64,000 nt of DNA, taken from assembly GCF_025264685.1 (NCBI RefSeq), contig NZ_CP073721.1, positions 5,838,501 through 5,902,500 of the forward strand, in the 5' to 3' direction. The translations under genes were made by a program, and so were the position numbers. How positions within the stretch are numbered: the first letter of the stretch is position 1; each line of letters begins with the position of its first letter. Below are positions 43,860 to 52,443 of the stretch, piece after piece. This DNA is from Dactylosporangium roseum. Lineage in GTDB: Bacteria > Actinomycetota > Actinomycetes > Mycobacteriales > Micromonosporaceae. The notes beneath the pieces were generated by a model. It saw only the letters and a program-made list of their open reading frames with translations, was not told the origin of the DNA and did not search any database.

Positions 43860-45983
43860 TCACACTTGTGCCTCCGCCTCGCTCCTGGCCGCCTCCTGCG
43901 AACGGTCGTCGGCGTGTTCGAGCACTCTGAGACATGCCAGGACGACCAACGGCGACGCCGTGGCGACGGCGGCGCCCAGCACGTTCAGCGACACGCCCTC
44001 GACCAGGCCGGCCGTGAGGGAGGCCACGACGAGCCCGGCCAGGGCGCCGCGCACCGGCGGGAACACGCCGAGGAGCCGCCGCAGGCCGCCCCAGTCGCGC
44101 AGGAGGACGAACGTCACGTACAGCACCGTTCCGAGCACCAGCACGGTGAGCGGGCTGGTGACGGTGGTGACGACGTTGGCCTCGCCGATGCGCCGGGCGA
44201 TGAAGCCCGCCGTGCCGTCCTGGGTGCGCACCAGCAGCCGCCCGACGCTGCTGCGCTGTTCCTCCGGCTGGAACAGGTCCAGGACCGCGAACCCGGCGGT
44301 GACGAACAGCGCCGCGCCGCCGGCCCAGACGAGCCGGGTGATGGTGAGCCAGCCCCCGACGGACATCGCGGCGGCGACGCAGACCCCAGCGGTGAGCGCG
44401 ACCGCGCCGGAGGCGTCGGCACCGAGGTACGGGCTGCCGACGACCACCATGCCGACCGCGCCGAGGACGGCCATCACGAACGGCCGCCAGCGCCGCTCGA
44501 AGCGCTGGGCGAGGGCGGCGCCACCGACCAGCACCCCGGCGACGAGGAGCCCGAGGCCGATGACCCCGACCCCGGCGTAGCGGCCCCCGAGCACCGCCGA
44601 GTAGCCGGCCACGCCGTTGAGCTGCAGCCGGGAGCCGGTCAGCACGTCGAGCGCGACGGCCAGCGCCGCGATCGCGGCCACCCCGCCGAGCGGCGCGATG
44701 GCGCGGCTGCGGGTCGTGACGTACGCGATGGCAAACGTGGCCACGGCGAGCACGCCGATCGTCACGCCACCGAAGCCCAGGCCCGGCGACGACCACCGCC
44801 ACCAGGGCAGCAGGTCGGCGACGAGCGCGGCGGGCACGGCGAGGGACGCGGCGACGAGCAGCACCTCGGCCGCGCGGACCACCGCCACCGGCACCGGCCG
44901 GGGTGCGAGCGGGCCGGCGGGCCGGCGGGCCCGGCGCAGCAGCGGCACCACCGCCAGGAACAGCAGCAGCTCGGCGACCACGAGCACGGTGAGGAAGCCG
45001 GTGCCGACCCGCCGCTGGACGCTGGCCTCCCGGTCGGCGTCCGCGAGCCGCTCGACGGCGGCCCGCAGGTCGCCGGGGCGCCCGCCGGTCATCGAGGCGG
45101 CACCGCCGGCGAAGAGCTTGCCGGGCACCGGCCGGTCCAGCGCGGAGAGCGCGGTCGGGGCGAGGTCGACGACCTGCACGTATCCGGGGCGGGAGGTGGA
45201 CAGCGAGGTCAGCCAGCCGCCGGTGTACCCGGGCCCCTGGGCGATCGCGACGTGCAGCCGGCTGGTGGCGTCGAGGTCGGACAGGCCGGCGAGGACCACC
45301 ACGGTCCGGGGCGGCCGGGCGGCGACGACGGCCGCGAGGGCGGCGTCGGCGCGGCGGGCGTCGCCGGCACGCGCGGCCGCGTCGTCGCCGGCGATCTGAC
45401 CGAGGTCGACCAGGGTCAGCGCGCAGGCGGACAGCAGGCTCTCGTCGACCGCCTCCGCGTATCGGTCGACCCGGCCGTAGGGCCGCGCGGCGGCGATCGC
45501 GGCGCCCGGGCCGGCGGCCGCGGTGCAGCGGACGCCCTCGGCGAGCGCGCCCGGCTGGGCGCCCCAGTGCAGGTTCCGGTTCCGCGTCACGACCGCGGCC
45601 TGGTCGGGCAGCGACGCGCCGGTCCGGTCCGGGTTGATCGTGACGTTCACCGGCGGGCAGGTCGGCGTCACGACGCCCGGCGTGTAGATGGCGTAGTTGC
45701 CCGCGCCGAGGGTGAGCCAGCCGTCGCCGGCGCACGTCACCCGCCGCGCCGAGCGGACCGACAGCGCGCCGATGGACCCCTCCTGGGCGAGCTGCCACAT
45801 GGTCGGCGTGTCGTCCGGGTTCACGTCGTCCCACCGCAGGCCGGCGACCCCGACGACGATGACGTAGTCCGCGGACGGTGCGACCGGTTCGGCGGCCGGC
45901 CGCGGGATGAGCGCGACCAGCCCGAGGAGGCCGGCGAACAGGGCGAGCAGCGCCGGGGCGAGGCGACGCAGCCGGTGGCGCAT
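43860..45983 (-). CDS. Polytopic membrane protein with external alkaline-phosphatase-like domain
   Basis: A 707-aa protein. A signal-anchor at 8-28 is followed by an extracytoplasmic domain of ~300 residues that starts DYVIVVGVAGLRWDDV and includes VDLAPTALSALDRPVPGKLF, reminiscent of the alkaline-phosphatase/sulfatase fold. About ten membrane helices follow (from ~345). ATG 45983 overlaps the glycosyltransferase stop by 1 nt. Position after a flippase and a glycosyltransferase suggests modification of an envelope glycan; that is inference. Confidence 0.78.
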   Translation of the reverse strand: MRHRLRRLAPALLALFAGLLGLVALIPRPAAEPVAPSADYVIVVGVAGLRWDDVNPDDTPTMWQLAQEGSIGALSVRSARRVTCAGDGWLTLGAGNYAIYTPGVVTPTCPPVNVTINPDRTGASLPDQAAVVTRNRNLHWGAQPGALAEGVRCTAAAGPGAAIAAARPYGRVDRYAEAVDESLLSACALTLVDLGQIAGDDAAARAGDARRADAALAAVVAARPPRTVVVLAGLSDLDATSRLHVAIAQGPGYTGGWLTSLSTSRPGYVQVVDLAPTALSALDRPVPGKLFAGGAASMTGGRPGDLRAAVERLADADREASVQRRVGTGFLTVLVVAELLLFLAVVPLLRRARRPAGPLAPRPVPVAVVRAAEVLLVAASLAVPAALVADLLPWWRWSSPGLGFGGVTIGVLAVATFAIAYVTTRSRAIAPLGGVAAIAALAVALDVLTGSRLQLNGVAGYSAVLGGRYAGVGVIGLGLLVAGVLVGGAALAQRFERRWRPFVMAVLGAVGMVVVGSPYLGADASGAVALTAGVCVAAAMSVGGWLTITRLVWAGGAALFVTAGFAVLDLFQPEEQRSSVGRLLVRTQDGTAGFIARRIGEANVVTTVTSPLTVLVLGTVLYVTFVLLRDWGGLRRLLGVFPPVRGALAGLVVASLTAGLVEGVSLNVLGAAVATASPLVVLACLRVLEHADDRSQEAARSEAEAQV

Positions 45984-47083
45984 CAGCACTCCTCGCGGGT
46001 GCGCAACTGCGCGTACACCGCCTCGATCTGCTCCAGCGTGTCCCGCTCGGTGGGCCAGGTGGCGGCCTGCGCGAGGCCGCGCTTGCCCAGCGCGGCACGC
46101 CGCGCCGGGTCGTCGAGCAGCTCGGCGACCGCCGCGGCGACGCCGTCGACGTCGTGCGCCTCGACGAGGCGGGCCGCGTTGCCGACCAGCTCGGGGACGC
46201 CGCCGACGGCGGTCGTCACCAGCGGTACACCGGCGGCCATCGTCTCCTGGACGAACAGGGGCTGGCCCTCCCACACGCTGGTCGCCACGACGAGGTCGGC
46301 CGCGGCCAGCAGGTCGGGCACGTCGTCGCGGTAGCCCAGCAGGCGCACCGGCGCGTGGTCGGCGGAGATGCGCTGGGCGAGCATCATGTACGACGGGCCG
46401 CTGCCGGCGATGGCGACGAACGGTTGCGGCTCGCGCTCCCGCCAGCGGGTCGCGGCGGCGACGAGCGTCTCGAAGCCCTTTTGCGGATGGAGCCGCCCGA
46501 CGGCGAGCACCAGCGGCTGGCCCGGCTCGACGCCGAGCTCGGCGCGCACGTCGGCGGCGGCGCGCGCGGGCGGCGGCAGCACCGGTGCCGGCACCTTCGC
46601 CAGCCGCACGTCGCGGGCGCCGAGCTCGCGGGCCCGTTCGACGAGGTCGCTGGAGACGCCGAGGGTCACGTCGGCGGCGCGGGCGACGCGGCGCTCGAGC
46701 GGGTGGTACAGCTTGGCCCGCAGCCCCTGCGCGAGGACCAGGTTGTGCCAGGTGACCACGAGCGGGGTGCCGGCGGGCCGGGCGAGCGCCGCGACCAGCC
46801 CGGCGCGCAGGCTGTGGGCGTGGACGACGGCCGGATCCACCCGTTTGAGGGAGCGCCGCAGCGCCCGGACGGCGAGCAGGTCACCGGGCTGCGGGCTCGC
46901 CGGGATCTCGACGGGCACGAACGTCGCGCCGTGCGCGGCGAAGCCGAACTGCGCGTCGGTCGCGGCCGGGCCGTGCACGCTGACCTCGTGGCCGCGGGCC
47001 ACCAGGCCGTCGGCCAGCATGCCGACGTGCCGGCCGGTGCCGCCCGTGGTCGACGCCAGGACCAACGCGATGCGGGCGCCCAC
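45983..47083 (-). CDS. Glycosyltransferase family 4 protein
   Basis: A 366-aa GT-B fold glycosyltransferase. The N-terminal GGTGRHVGMLADGLVARGHEV is the acceptor-side loop; AVGRLHPQKGFETLVAA and SVWEGQPLFVQETMAAGVPLVTT give the donor-site Lys and the EX7E motif. It would transfer a nucleotide-activated sugar at the inner face of the membrane. Start GTG 47083 overlaps the MurJ-like stop by 1 nt. It is part of the steA-to-45983 operon. Confidence 0.92.
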   Translation of the reverse strand: MGARIALVLASTTGGTGRHVGMLADGLVARGHEVSVHGPAATDAQFGFAAHGATFVPVEIPASPQPGDLLAVRALRRSLKRVDPAVVHAHSLRAGLVAALARPAGTPLVVTWHNLVLAQGLRAKLYHPLERRVARAADVTLGVSSDLVERARELGARDVRLAKVPAPVLPPPARAAADVRAELGVEPGQPLVLAVGRLHPQKGFETLVAAATRWREREPQPFVAIAGSGPSYMMLAQRISADHAPVRLLGYRDDVPDLLAAADLVVATSVWEGQPLFVQETMAAGVPLVTTAVGGVPELVGNAARLVEAHDVDGVAAAVAELLDDPARRAALGKRGLAQAATWPTERDTLEQIEAVYAQLRTREEC

Positions 47084-48657
47084 TATCCGTCCTTCCTCCT
47101 GATCAGCCGCCGCAGGGACGACCGGTCGGTGATCGCCGTCCCGGCAAGGAACACCACCGCCACCACGACTCCGCACAGCATGCCCTGAGCGACGGCCCCG
47201 CCCACACCTGGGGTGGTGATCACCCCCTTGATCGCCAGGCCCGCCGTCACCGCGAGTGCCGCGGAGAGCAGAGCAGCGGCAATCGTACGGGCTGCGCCTG
47301 CCAGCGCTGCGCCCCCCGCCCTCGCGCGGACCGCCGCGAGCAGCGCCGCGCCCAGCAGGATCATGCCGATCGAGTTGGCCGCCGCCACCGCCGGCACCCG
47401 GTCCGCGATCGGCAGGGTGACGGCGAGCAGCAGCGCCGCCAGCGCGGCGGCGGCCCAGCCGGCGGCGGTCGCGGCCGCGGCGGCGTACGCGTTCGCGCTG
47501 GCGTAGAGCGCCCGTGACAGCAGCGCGAACAGCCCGTACCCCAGCAGGCCCGGCGCGAACCAGGCGATCGCGCCGGCGAGCGGCCCGATGGCCGGCGGCT
47601 GCGACGAGGCCGCGGCGAGCAGGACCGCGATCGGCCGGGCCAGCACGATGAGCGCGGCGGCGCCGAGGCTCGTGAGCAGCACGATCGTCCGCACGGCCGG
47701 GGCGAGCGCCCGGGCGAACCCGGCGCGGTCGCCGGTGACGGCGTGCTCGGCGAGCGCCGGGTAGGTGGTCGTCGCCACCGGCACCGCGAGGACCGCCCAC
47801 GGCAACAGGAAGATCGTCTGCGCCAGGCTGTAGACGACGATGGCGCCCTCGCCGGCATAGCTGGTCAGCCGGATCGCCAGGCCGAGCACCAACTGCTGGG
47901 TGCCGACGGTGACGATCCCGGCGACGGCGAGCGGCCGCAGGGTGCGGACGGCGTCGACGTGCAGGCCGGTGGCGGGCCGGATCCGCAGGCGCAGCCGGCT
48001 CATCGGGATCACCAGGCAGAGCGAGAGCACGGCGACGGCGAGCGTGGTGCCGCCGGACAACAGCGACAGGTGCTCCCGCGACACCGCGCCCAGGTCCGCG
48101 CCACGCCCGGCGAGCAGGCCGAACGCCACGTACACGGCCATCACGGTGAGGCTGGACAGCAGCGGCGCGATGACGGGCCAGGCGAAGCGGCGGTACGTCT
48201 GGAGCGCGCCGGTCAGCACGATCCCGATCCCGTACAGCGGTAGCTGCGGCGCGAACACCCGCAGCATGTCGGTGCCGGCGTCGACGACCTCGGGCGGCTG
48301 GCCCTCGGTGAGCAGCGCGACGAGCGGCCGGGCGAAGACCGCGACGGCGAGCGCGAGCGGGGTCAGCAGCAGCACGACCCAGGTGAGCAGCGCGGACACC
48401 GTCCGGCCGACGGTCTGGCGGTCCTGCTTGGCGGCCGGCCCGGCGAGCAGCGGCACGACGAGACTGGCGAGCGCCCCACCGGCGACGAGCTCGAAGATGA
48501 TGTTGGGGATGGTGTTGGCCGCCTGGTACGCGTTGCCGAGGTATGTCGGCCCGACGGACCAGTTGAAGACCAAGATGCGGGCAAATCCGGCGATCCGGCT
48601 CAGAATGGTAAGTCCTGCGACAAGCGCCGCGGCCCCGAGAAGTCGCCGCCAGGTCAC
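47083..48657 (-). CDS. MurJ/MviN-like lipid flippase
   Basis: A 524-aa protein with about 14 membrane helices of the MOP superfamily MurJ type (GLTILSRIAGFARILVFNW, NIIFELVAGGALASLVVPLL). MurJ flips lipid-linked precursors; main MurJ in actinobacteria usually has a pseudokinase tail, absent here, so this is likely a second paralogue dedicated to a different glycolipid. Start GTG 48657 overlaps the MraY-like gene (GTGA). Confidence 0.88.
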   Translation of the reverse strand: MTWRRLLGAAALVAGLTILSRIAGFARILVFNWSVGPTYLGNAYQAANTIPNIIFELVAGGALASLVVPLLAGPAAKQDRQTVGRTVSALLTWVVLLLTPLALAVAVFARPLVALLTEGQPPEVVDAGTDMLRVFAPQLPLYGIGIVLTGALQTYRRFAWPVIAPLLSSLTVMAVYVAFGLLAGRGADLGAVSREHLSLLSGGTTLAVAVLSLCLVIPMSRLRLRIRPATGLHVDAVRTLRPLAVAGIVTVGTQQLVLGLAIRLTSYAGEGAIVVYSLAQTIFLLPWAVLAVPVATTTYPALAEHAVTGDRAGFARALAPAVRTIVLLTSLGAAALIVLARPIAVLLAAASSQPPAIGPLAGAIAWFAPGLLGYGLFALLSRALYASANAYAAAAATAAGWAAAALAALLLAVTLPIADRVPAVAAANSIGMILLGAALLAAVRARAGGAALAGAARTIAAALLSAALAVTAGLAIKGVITTPGVGGAVAQGMLCGVVVAVVFLAGTAITDRSSLRRLIRRKDG

Positions 48658-49823
48658 CCGCGCGGGTACGGCCGGGGTTTCCGCCGCCCGTCCGCGTCGG
48701 TTCCGGCCGGCGCGTCACCGGCCCACATCGTGTCGTCCTCCCACAGCGGCACGTCCACGGCACCGCCGCCCTGCCGGCTCCGGCCGCGCGCCTTCCCGGC
48801 GCCGGCACCCTCGCCGTGCGGCCGCTCGCCACCGTCGGCACCGCTCCACAGCGGGCCGTCAGCGGCGTCCGGACCGCCGGCCCACAGCGGCCCGTCGGCC
48901 CCCGGCGCGCCGTCGCTCTCGCCCGCCGGCGCGGGTGCGGGGCGCCGGCCGAACTGGTCGATGCGGTGCAGCACCGGGGTCCGCTCGATGACCTTGGTGA
49001 AGCTGACCTTCTCGCTGGCCGCGGTCAGGGCCACGATCCCGGCGAGGGCGGCCGCGCGGCCGAAGGTGCCGGTCCGGGCCGCGTACGCCGTGCCGAGCAG
49101 CGCGCCGAGCGCGTTCGCGCCGGCGTCGCCGAGCATGATGTCCTCGTTGAGGTCGGCCGGCAGCAGGGCACCCGCCGCCCCGAGCGTGCCGGTCGCGATC
49201 CCGCTCCCGCCGAGCGGCGCCCCGACGATCATCCCCGCCTTGATGGCGCGCCCGGGCCGCAGGTCGAGCAGGTTGAACAGGTTGGCCGCCCCGGCGATGA
49301 CCCCGGCCCCGAGCAGCACGTCGACCGTCCGCCGCCGCGGCAGCAGCGCGGCGGCGACCAGCCCGGCGGCACCGACTCCGGCGATCTTCACCAGCCCGCT
49401 GGTGACCCGCCCCTCCCGCAGCGCGCCGAGGTGCCCGCGGAACCCCTTCGCCGCATGCTCCGGCCGCCCGCCGACCAGGTCGTCGTAGAACCCGACCGCC
49501 CCGGACCCGAGCCCCGCCACGGCGGTGGCCGCGACGACCCGCCCGGTGCCCGCACCTGGCGCTGGGTGCCGCCGCGCCGCCGGCCGGATGGCCGGACGCC
49601 GTGCGACGACAGCCCTCGGCGCCGCGCTCCTGCGGGCGGCCGCGCCGAGCATCGCGCCCGCCGTGGCACCCAGCGCCAGGGCCGGGCCGCCGGCCAGGGA
49701 GACCGTGCGGCCGCGGAAGTTCGTGCGGTCGAGGGCGGGCCGGCCGGCCAGCGTGCGCAGGGCCGCCCGCGCGACCGCGCCGCCGACCGGGGCGGCCAGC
49801 AGCCCGAGCAGCCTACGAGCCAT
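48654..49823 (-). CDS. MraY/WecA-like glycosyl-phosphate transferase homologue with a charged tail
   Basis: A 389-aa membrane protein. It carries GFYDDLVGG, AANLFNLLDLRPGRAIK and EDIMLGDAGANALGALLG, the Asp-rich loops of the MraY/WecA/TagO family that join sugar-1-phosphates to polyprenyl phosphate. The last ~90 residues are a Gly/Pro/Trp-rich cytoplasmic tail with repeats of the type GPLWAGG/DGPLWSG, not a family feature. ATG 49823 lies 11 nt inside steB. The motifs are divergent, so activity is uncertain. Confidence 0.8.
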   Translation of the reverse strand: MARRLLGLLAAPVGGAVARAALRTLAGRPALDRTNFRGRTVSLAGGPALALGATAGAMLGAAARRSAAPRAVVARRPAIRPAARRHPAPGAGTGRVVAATAVAGLGSGAVGFYDDLVGGRPEHAAKGFRGHLGALREGRVTSGLVKIAGVGAAGLVAAALLPRRRTVDVLLGAGVIAGAANLFNLLDLRPGRAIKAGMIVGAPLGGSGIATGTLGAAGALLPADLNEDIMLGDAGANALGALLGTAYAARTGTFGRAAALAGIVALTAASEKVSFTKVIERTPVLHRIDQFGRRPAPAPAGESDGAPGADGPLWAGGPDAADGPLWSGADGGERPHGEGAGAGKARGRSRQGGGAVDVPLWEDDTMWAGDAPAGTDADGRRKPRPYPRG

Positions 49824-50757
49824 TGGCCGCGCTCGCCGTCTTCGGCAACAGGCTGGTCGCGCCGTCGCCGATGCCGTAGTGACCGGTCTTGCCACCGAGC
49901 CGTTCGACGAGTGCCATGACGGCGGCGACCTGCCCGTATGCCGTCACGGCGTTGTCGACCGTCGAGGTGGTCTTGGCGATGGAGGCGTCACCCCGCACCG
50001 ACGAGACCAGACCGTTGGCGGAGAGCCCGGCGACGACCGTGGGCCCGGCCAGGTCGAACCGGGTGGCGATGGTCATGGCGGCGGTGTTGCGCTCCTTGGC
50101 GTCCTTGCCGCTCGCGGGTGCCCCGGCGACGATGATCACCGCCTCGGCCGGCGCCTTGAAGTCACCGTCGAGGCTGATGAAACCGCTGTTCTCGTACATG
50201 CTGAGCACCGTGCGCGCCCCCTCGACCTGCGGCGCGCCGGCCTTGGTGACCAGCACCGAGGCGAGCAGCGTGGCGGACCTCTCGACGCCGTTGGGCGTGG
50301 TGGGCAGCGCGCCGCTGATCGCCGGCGGCGCCCAGGACTCGGCCAGGTCGAGCAGCAGGTCGTTGCTGGCCGCGGCGGTGAACCTCTGGTTGACGGTGAT
50401 CGTGCCGACGACCTTGGCGCCGGCGGTCCCCAACATGGTCGCGATGCCGTCGGCGGCGGTGTTGACGTCGTCGTCGCTGCCCGCGAACTTGACCAGCGCC
50501 ACGTTGCGGTTGGTCAGCTTGCCGTTGAGCAGCATCGGCGCGACCTGGGTCGCGAAGTCGGCGTTCTTCTTCAACTCGGCCCGGGACTGCTCCAGGTCGT
50601 CACGCAACTGCTGCTTCTCGTCGGTGATCTTGTTGATCTGGTCGTTGAGGTTCTCGGCCAGCGGCCCGTTGGCCGCCGCGGTGCCGACGACGAGGCCGAT
50701 GGCGAGCGCCAGGAAGACGGCAGCCAGCGACACCACGTGGTACCGAAAGTTGATCAC
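49813..50757 (-). CDS. steB: SteB/MctB family envelope protein ('copper transporter' family)
   Basis: A 314-aa protein with one N-terminal membrane helix (VVSLAAVFLALAIGLVVGTAAANG), a coiled coil (about 35-70) and an external domain. The family was named from mycobacterial MctB (Rv1698, copper retention); the corynebacterial homologue SteB works with SteA in cell separation at the division septum. The gene lies 15 nt after steA, the conserved pair. Function here is by family and context. Confidence 0.88.
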   Translation of the reverse strand: MINFRYHVVSLAAVFLALAIGLVVGTAAANGPLAENLNDQINKITDEKQQLRDDLEQSRAELKKNADFATQVAPMLLNGKLTNRNVALVKFAGSDDDVNTAADGIATMLGTAGAKVVGTITVNQRFTAAASNDLLLDLAESWAPPAISGALPTTPNGVERSATLLASVLVTKAGAPQVEGARTVLSMYENSGFISLDGDFKAPAEAVIIVAGAPASGKDAKERNTAAMTIATRFDLAGPTVVAGLSANGLVSSVRGDASIAKTTSTVDNAVTAYGQVAAVMALVERLGGKTGHYGIGDGATSLLPKTASAANGS

Positions 50758-50772
50758 AACAAATGCGCCCGT

Positions 50773-51945
50773 CTACGAGAACAGCGTGAAGATCAGGTTG
50801 TCCCACCACTCGGCGATGACGCTGAGATAGGCCCGGCCGATCGTGGTGACGGCCAGGGCGGCGGCCATCGCGGCGATCGCGGACGCGAGCAGGAGGATGA
50901 TGGACGAGCTGGAGAGGCTCTGCCGATACAGCCGGCTGACGCCCTTGGCGTCGACGAGCTTGCCGCCGAGCTTGAGCCGCGTCAGGAAGGTCGACGCCAT
51001 GCCGCCGCGGCCCTTGTCGAGAAACTCGATGAGCGTGTTGTGGGTGCCGACCGCCACCAGCAGGGAGGCGCCCTTCTCGTCGGCCAGCAGCATCGCGATG
51101 TCCTCGCTGGTCGCCGCGGCCGGGAAGGTGATCGCCTCGACGCCGAGCCGCTGCACGCGGGCCAGCCCGGGCGCGCGCCCGTCCGGGTAGGCGTGCACGA
51201 CGACCTCGGCGCCGCAGCGCAGCACGTCGTCGCTCACCGAGTCCATGTCGCCGATGATCATGTCGGGCGTGTAGCCCGCCTCGACCAGCGCGTCGGCGCC
51301 GCCGTCGACACCGATGAGCACGGGCTTGTACTCGCGGATGTACGGCCGCAGCACGTCGATGTCGGCCTTGTAGTCGTAGCCACGCACGACGATCAGGCAG
51401 TGCCGGCCGGCGATCTCGGTCTGGATCTCCGGGACGCCGACACCGTCGAGGAGCAGTGCCCGCTCCTGTTTGAGGTATTCCATCGTGTTGGCGGCGAACG
51501 CCTCGAGCTGCACGGACAGGCCCTCGCGGGCGTCGGCCATCGCCTCGGCGACCGAGTCGGCGTCCTGCCGGACGCCCTTGGCGACGGCCTCCTCGCCGAT
51601 GTAGACGGTGTCGCCCTCGACGCGCACCACGTCACCCTCGCGCAGCCGCTCGAACAGGTCCTCACCCAGATCGTCGACGAGCGGGATGCCGGCCTTGATC
51701 AGCCCTTCCGGGCCCAGGTTGGGATAGCGGCCGGAGACCGACGGCTTCGCGTTGAGCACCGCCGCCACTCCGGTCGCCACGAGCGAGTCGGCCGCGACCC
51801 GGTCCAGGTCGACGTGGTCGATGACCGCGATGTCCCCCGGGCGCAGGCGACCCACCAGGCGTTTGGTCCGCCGATCCAGCCGCACGACGCCACCGATGAC
51901 ACCCGGCTCGGCGGGCCGGGTGCGGCGCAGAGTTGGTAGTCGCAT
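50773..51945 (-). CDS. steA: SteA, cytokinetic-ring protein (TPP-kinase-like fold)
   Basis: A 390-aa protein. The central domain (VLIGVDGGADALVEAGYTPDMIIGDMDSVSDDVL) is the thiamin-pyrophosphokinase-like fold diagnostic of SteA. A C-terminal membrane helix follows at about 347-372. SteA recruits cell-wall hydrolase activity at the septum in Corynebacterium. ATG 51945 is preferred, as AGGA lies 8 nt upstream; ATG 51954 is possible. It heads an operon continuing through steB to the phosphatase-like membrane protein. Confidence 0.9.
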   Translation of the reverse strand: MRLPTLRRTRPAEPGVIGGVVRLDRRTKRLVGRLRPGDIAVIDHVDLDRVAADSLVATGVAAVLNAKPSVSGRYPNLGPEGLIKAGIPLVDDLGEDLFERLREGDVVRVEGDTVYIGEEAVAKGVRQDADSVAEAMADAREGLSVQLEAFAANTMEYLKQERALLLDGVGVPEIQTEIAGRHCLIVVRGYDYKADIDVLRPYIREYKPVLIGVDGGADALVEAGYTPDMIIGDMDSVSDDVLRCGAEVVVHAYPDGRAPGLARVQRLGVEAITFPAAATSEDIAMLLADEKGASLLVAVGTHNTLIEFLDKGRGGMASTFLTRLKLGGKLVDAKGVSRLYRQSLSSSSIILLLASAIAAMAAALAVTTIGRAYLSVIAEWWDNLIFTLFS

Positions 51946-52140
51946 CGCATCCATCCTGGCATGGACCACCGGCGAAAGCCGCGCGCGACATGTCCACGAC
52001 CAGGTGGAACACCCCGATGGGCCGAAGACGTGACACCCGTCACGTCTGCGGAGTGTCACCTACCCGACACTCAGCGCGCGTATTTACGACGGTTCCGCGC
52101 TCCTCTTACCCCGTGCAGGGCCGTTCGTAAGGAGCGTCTG

Positions 52141-52359
52141 ATGGAAACATTGTCGTCGATCCGCCTGACCCACGTGCCCAACCTGACCGGCAAGACCCCG
52201 ACCGAGGCGGCCACCGCGCTGCGGGCCGCCGGGCTCGAGCTCGGAGTGGTCCGCGAGGTCGGCCCGGCCGGTCCGATGGTCGTGCTGGAGCAGTCCACCC
52301 TCGCCCGCACCGTCGCCCCCGTCGGCACCAGGGTCAACCTGCTGGTCGGCCGGGCCTGA
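52141..52359 (+). CDS. Small single-PASTA-domain protein
   Basis: A 72-aa protein consisting almost wholly of one PASTA domain: VPNLTGKTPTEAATALRAAGLELG, then a Thr/Val-rich strand and GTRVNLLVG. PASTA domains usually sense muropeptides in PknB kinases and penicillin-binding proteins; here there is no signal peptide or anchor, so the location is unclear. AAGGAG precedes ATG 52141. It lies alone, divergent from steA and convergent with recN. Confidence 0.8.
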   Translation: METLSSIRLTHVPNLTGKTPTEAATALRAAGLELGVVREVGPAGPMVVLEQSTLARTVAPVGTRVNLLVGRA

Positions 52360-52443
52360 CAGCCGCCGCACGACCTCGGCGGCGACGAGCGGCGTGCCAC
52401 CGGGCAGTCGACCCTGGTCGTTCGCCGTGCCCCCGGAGCACTG

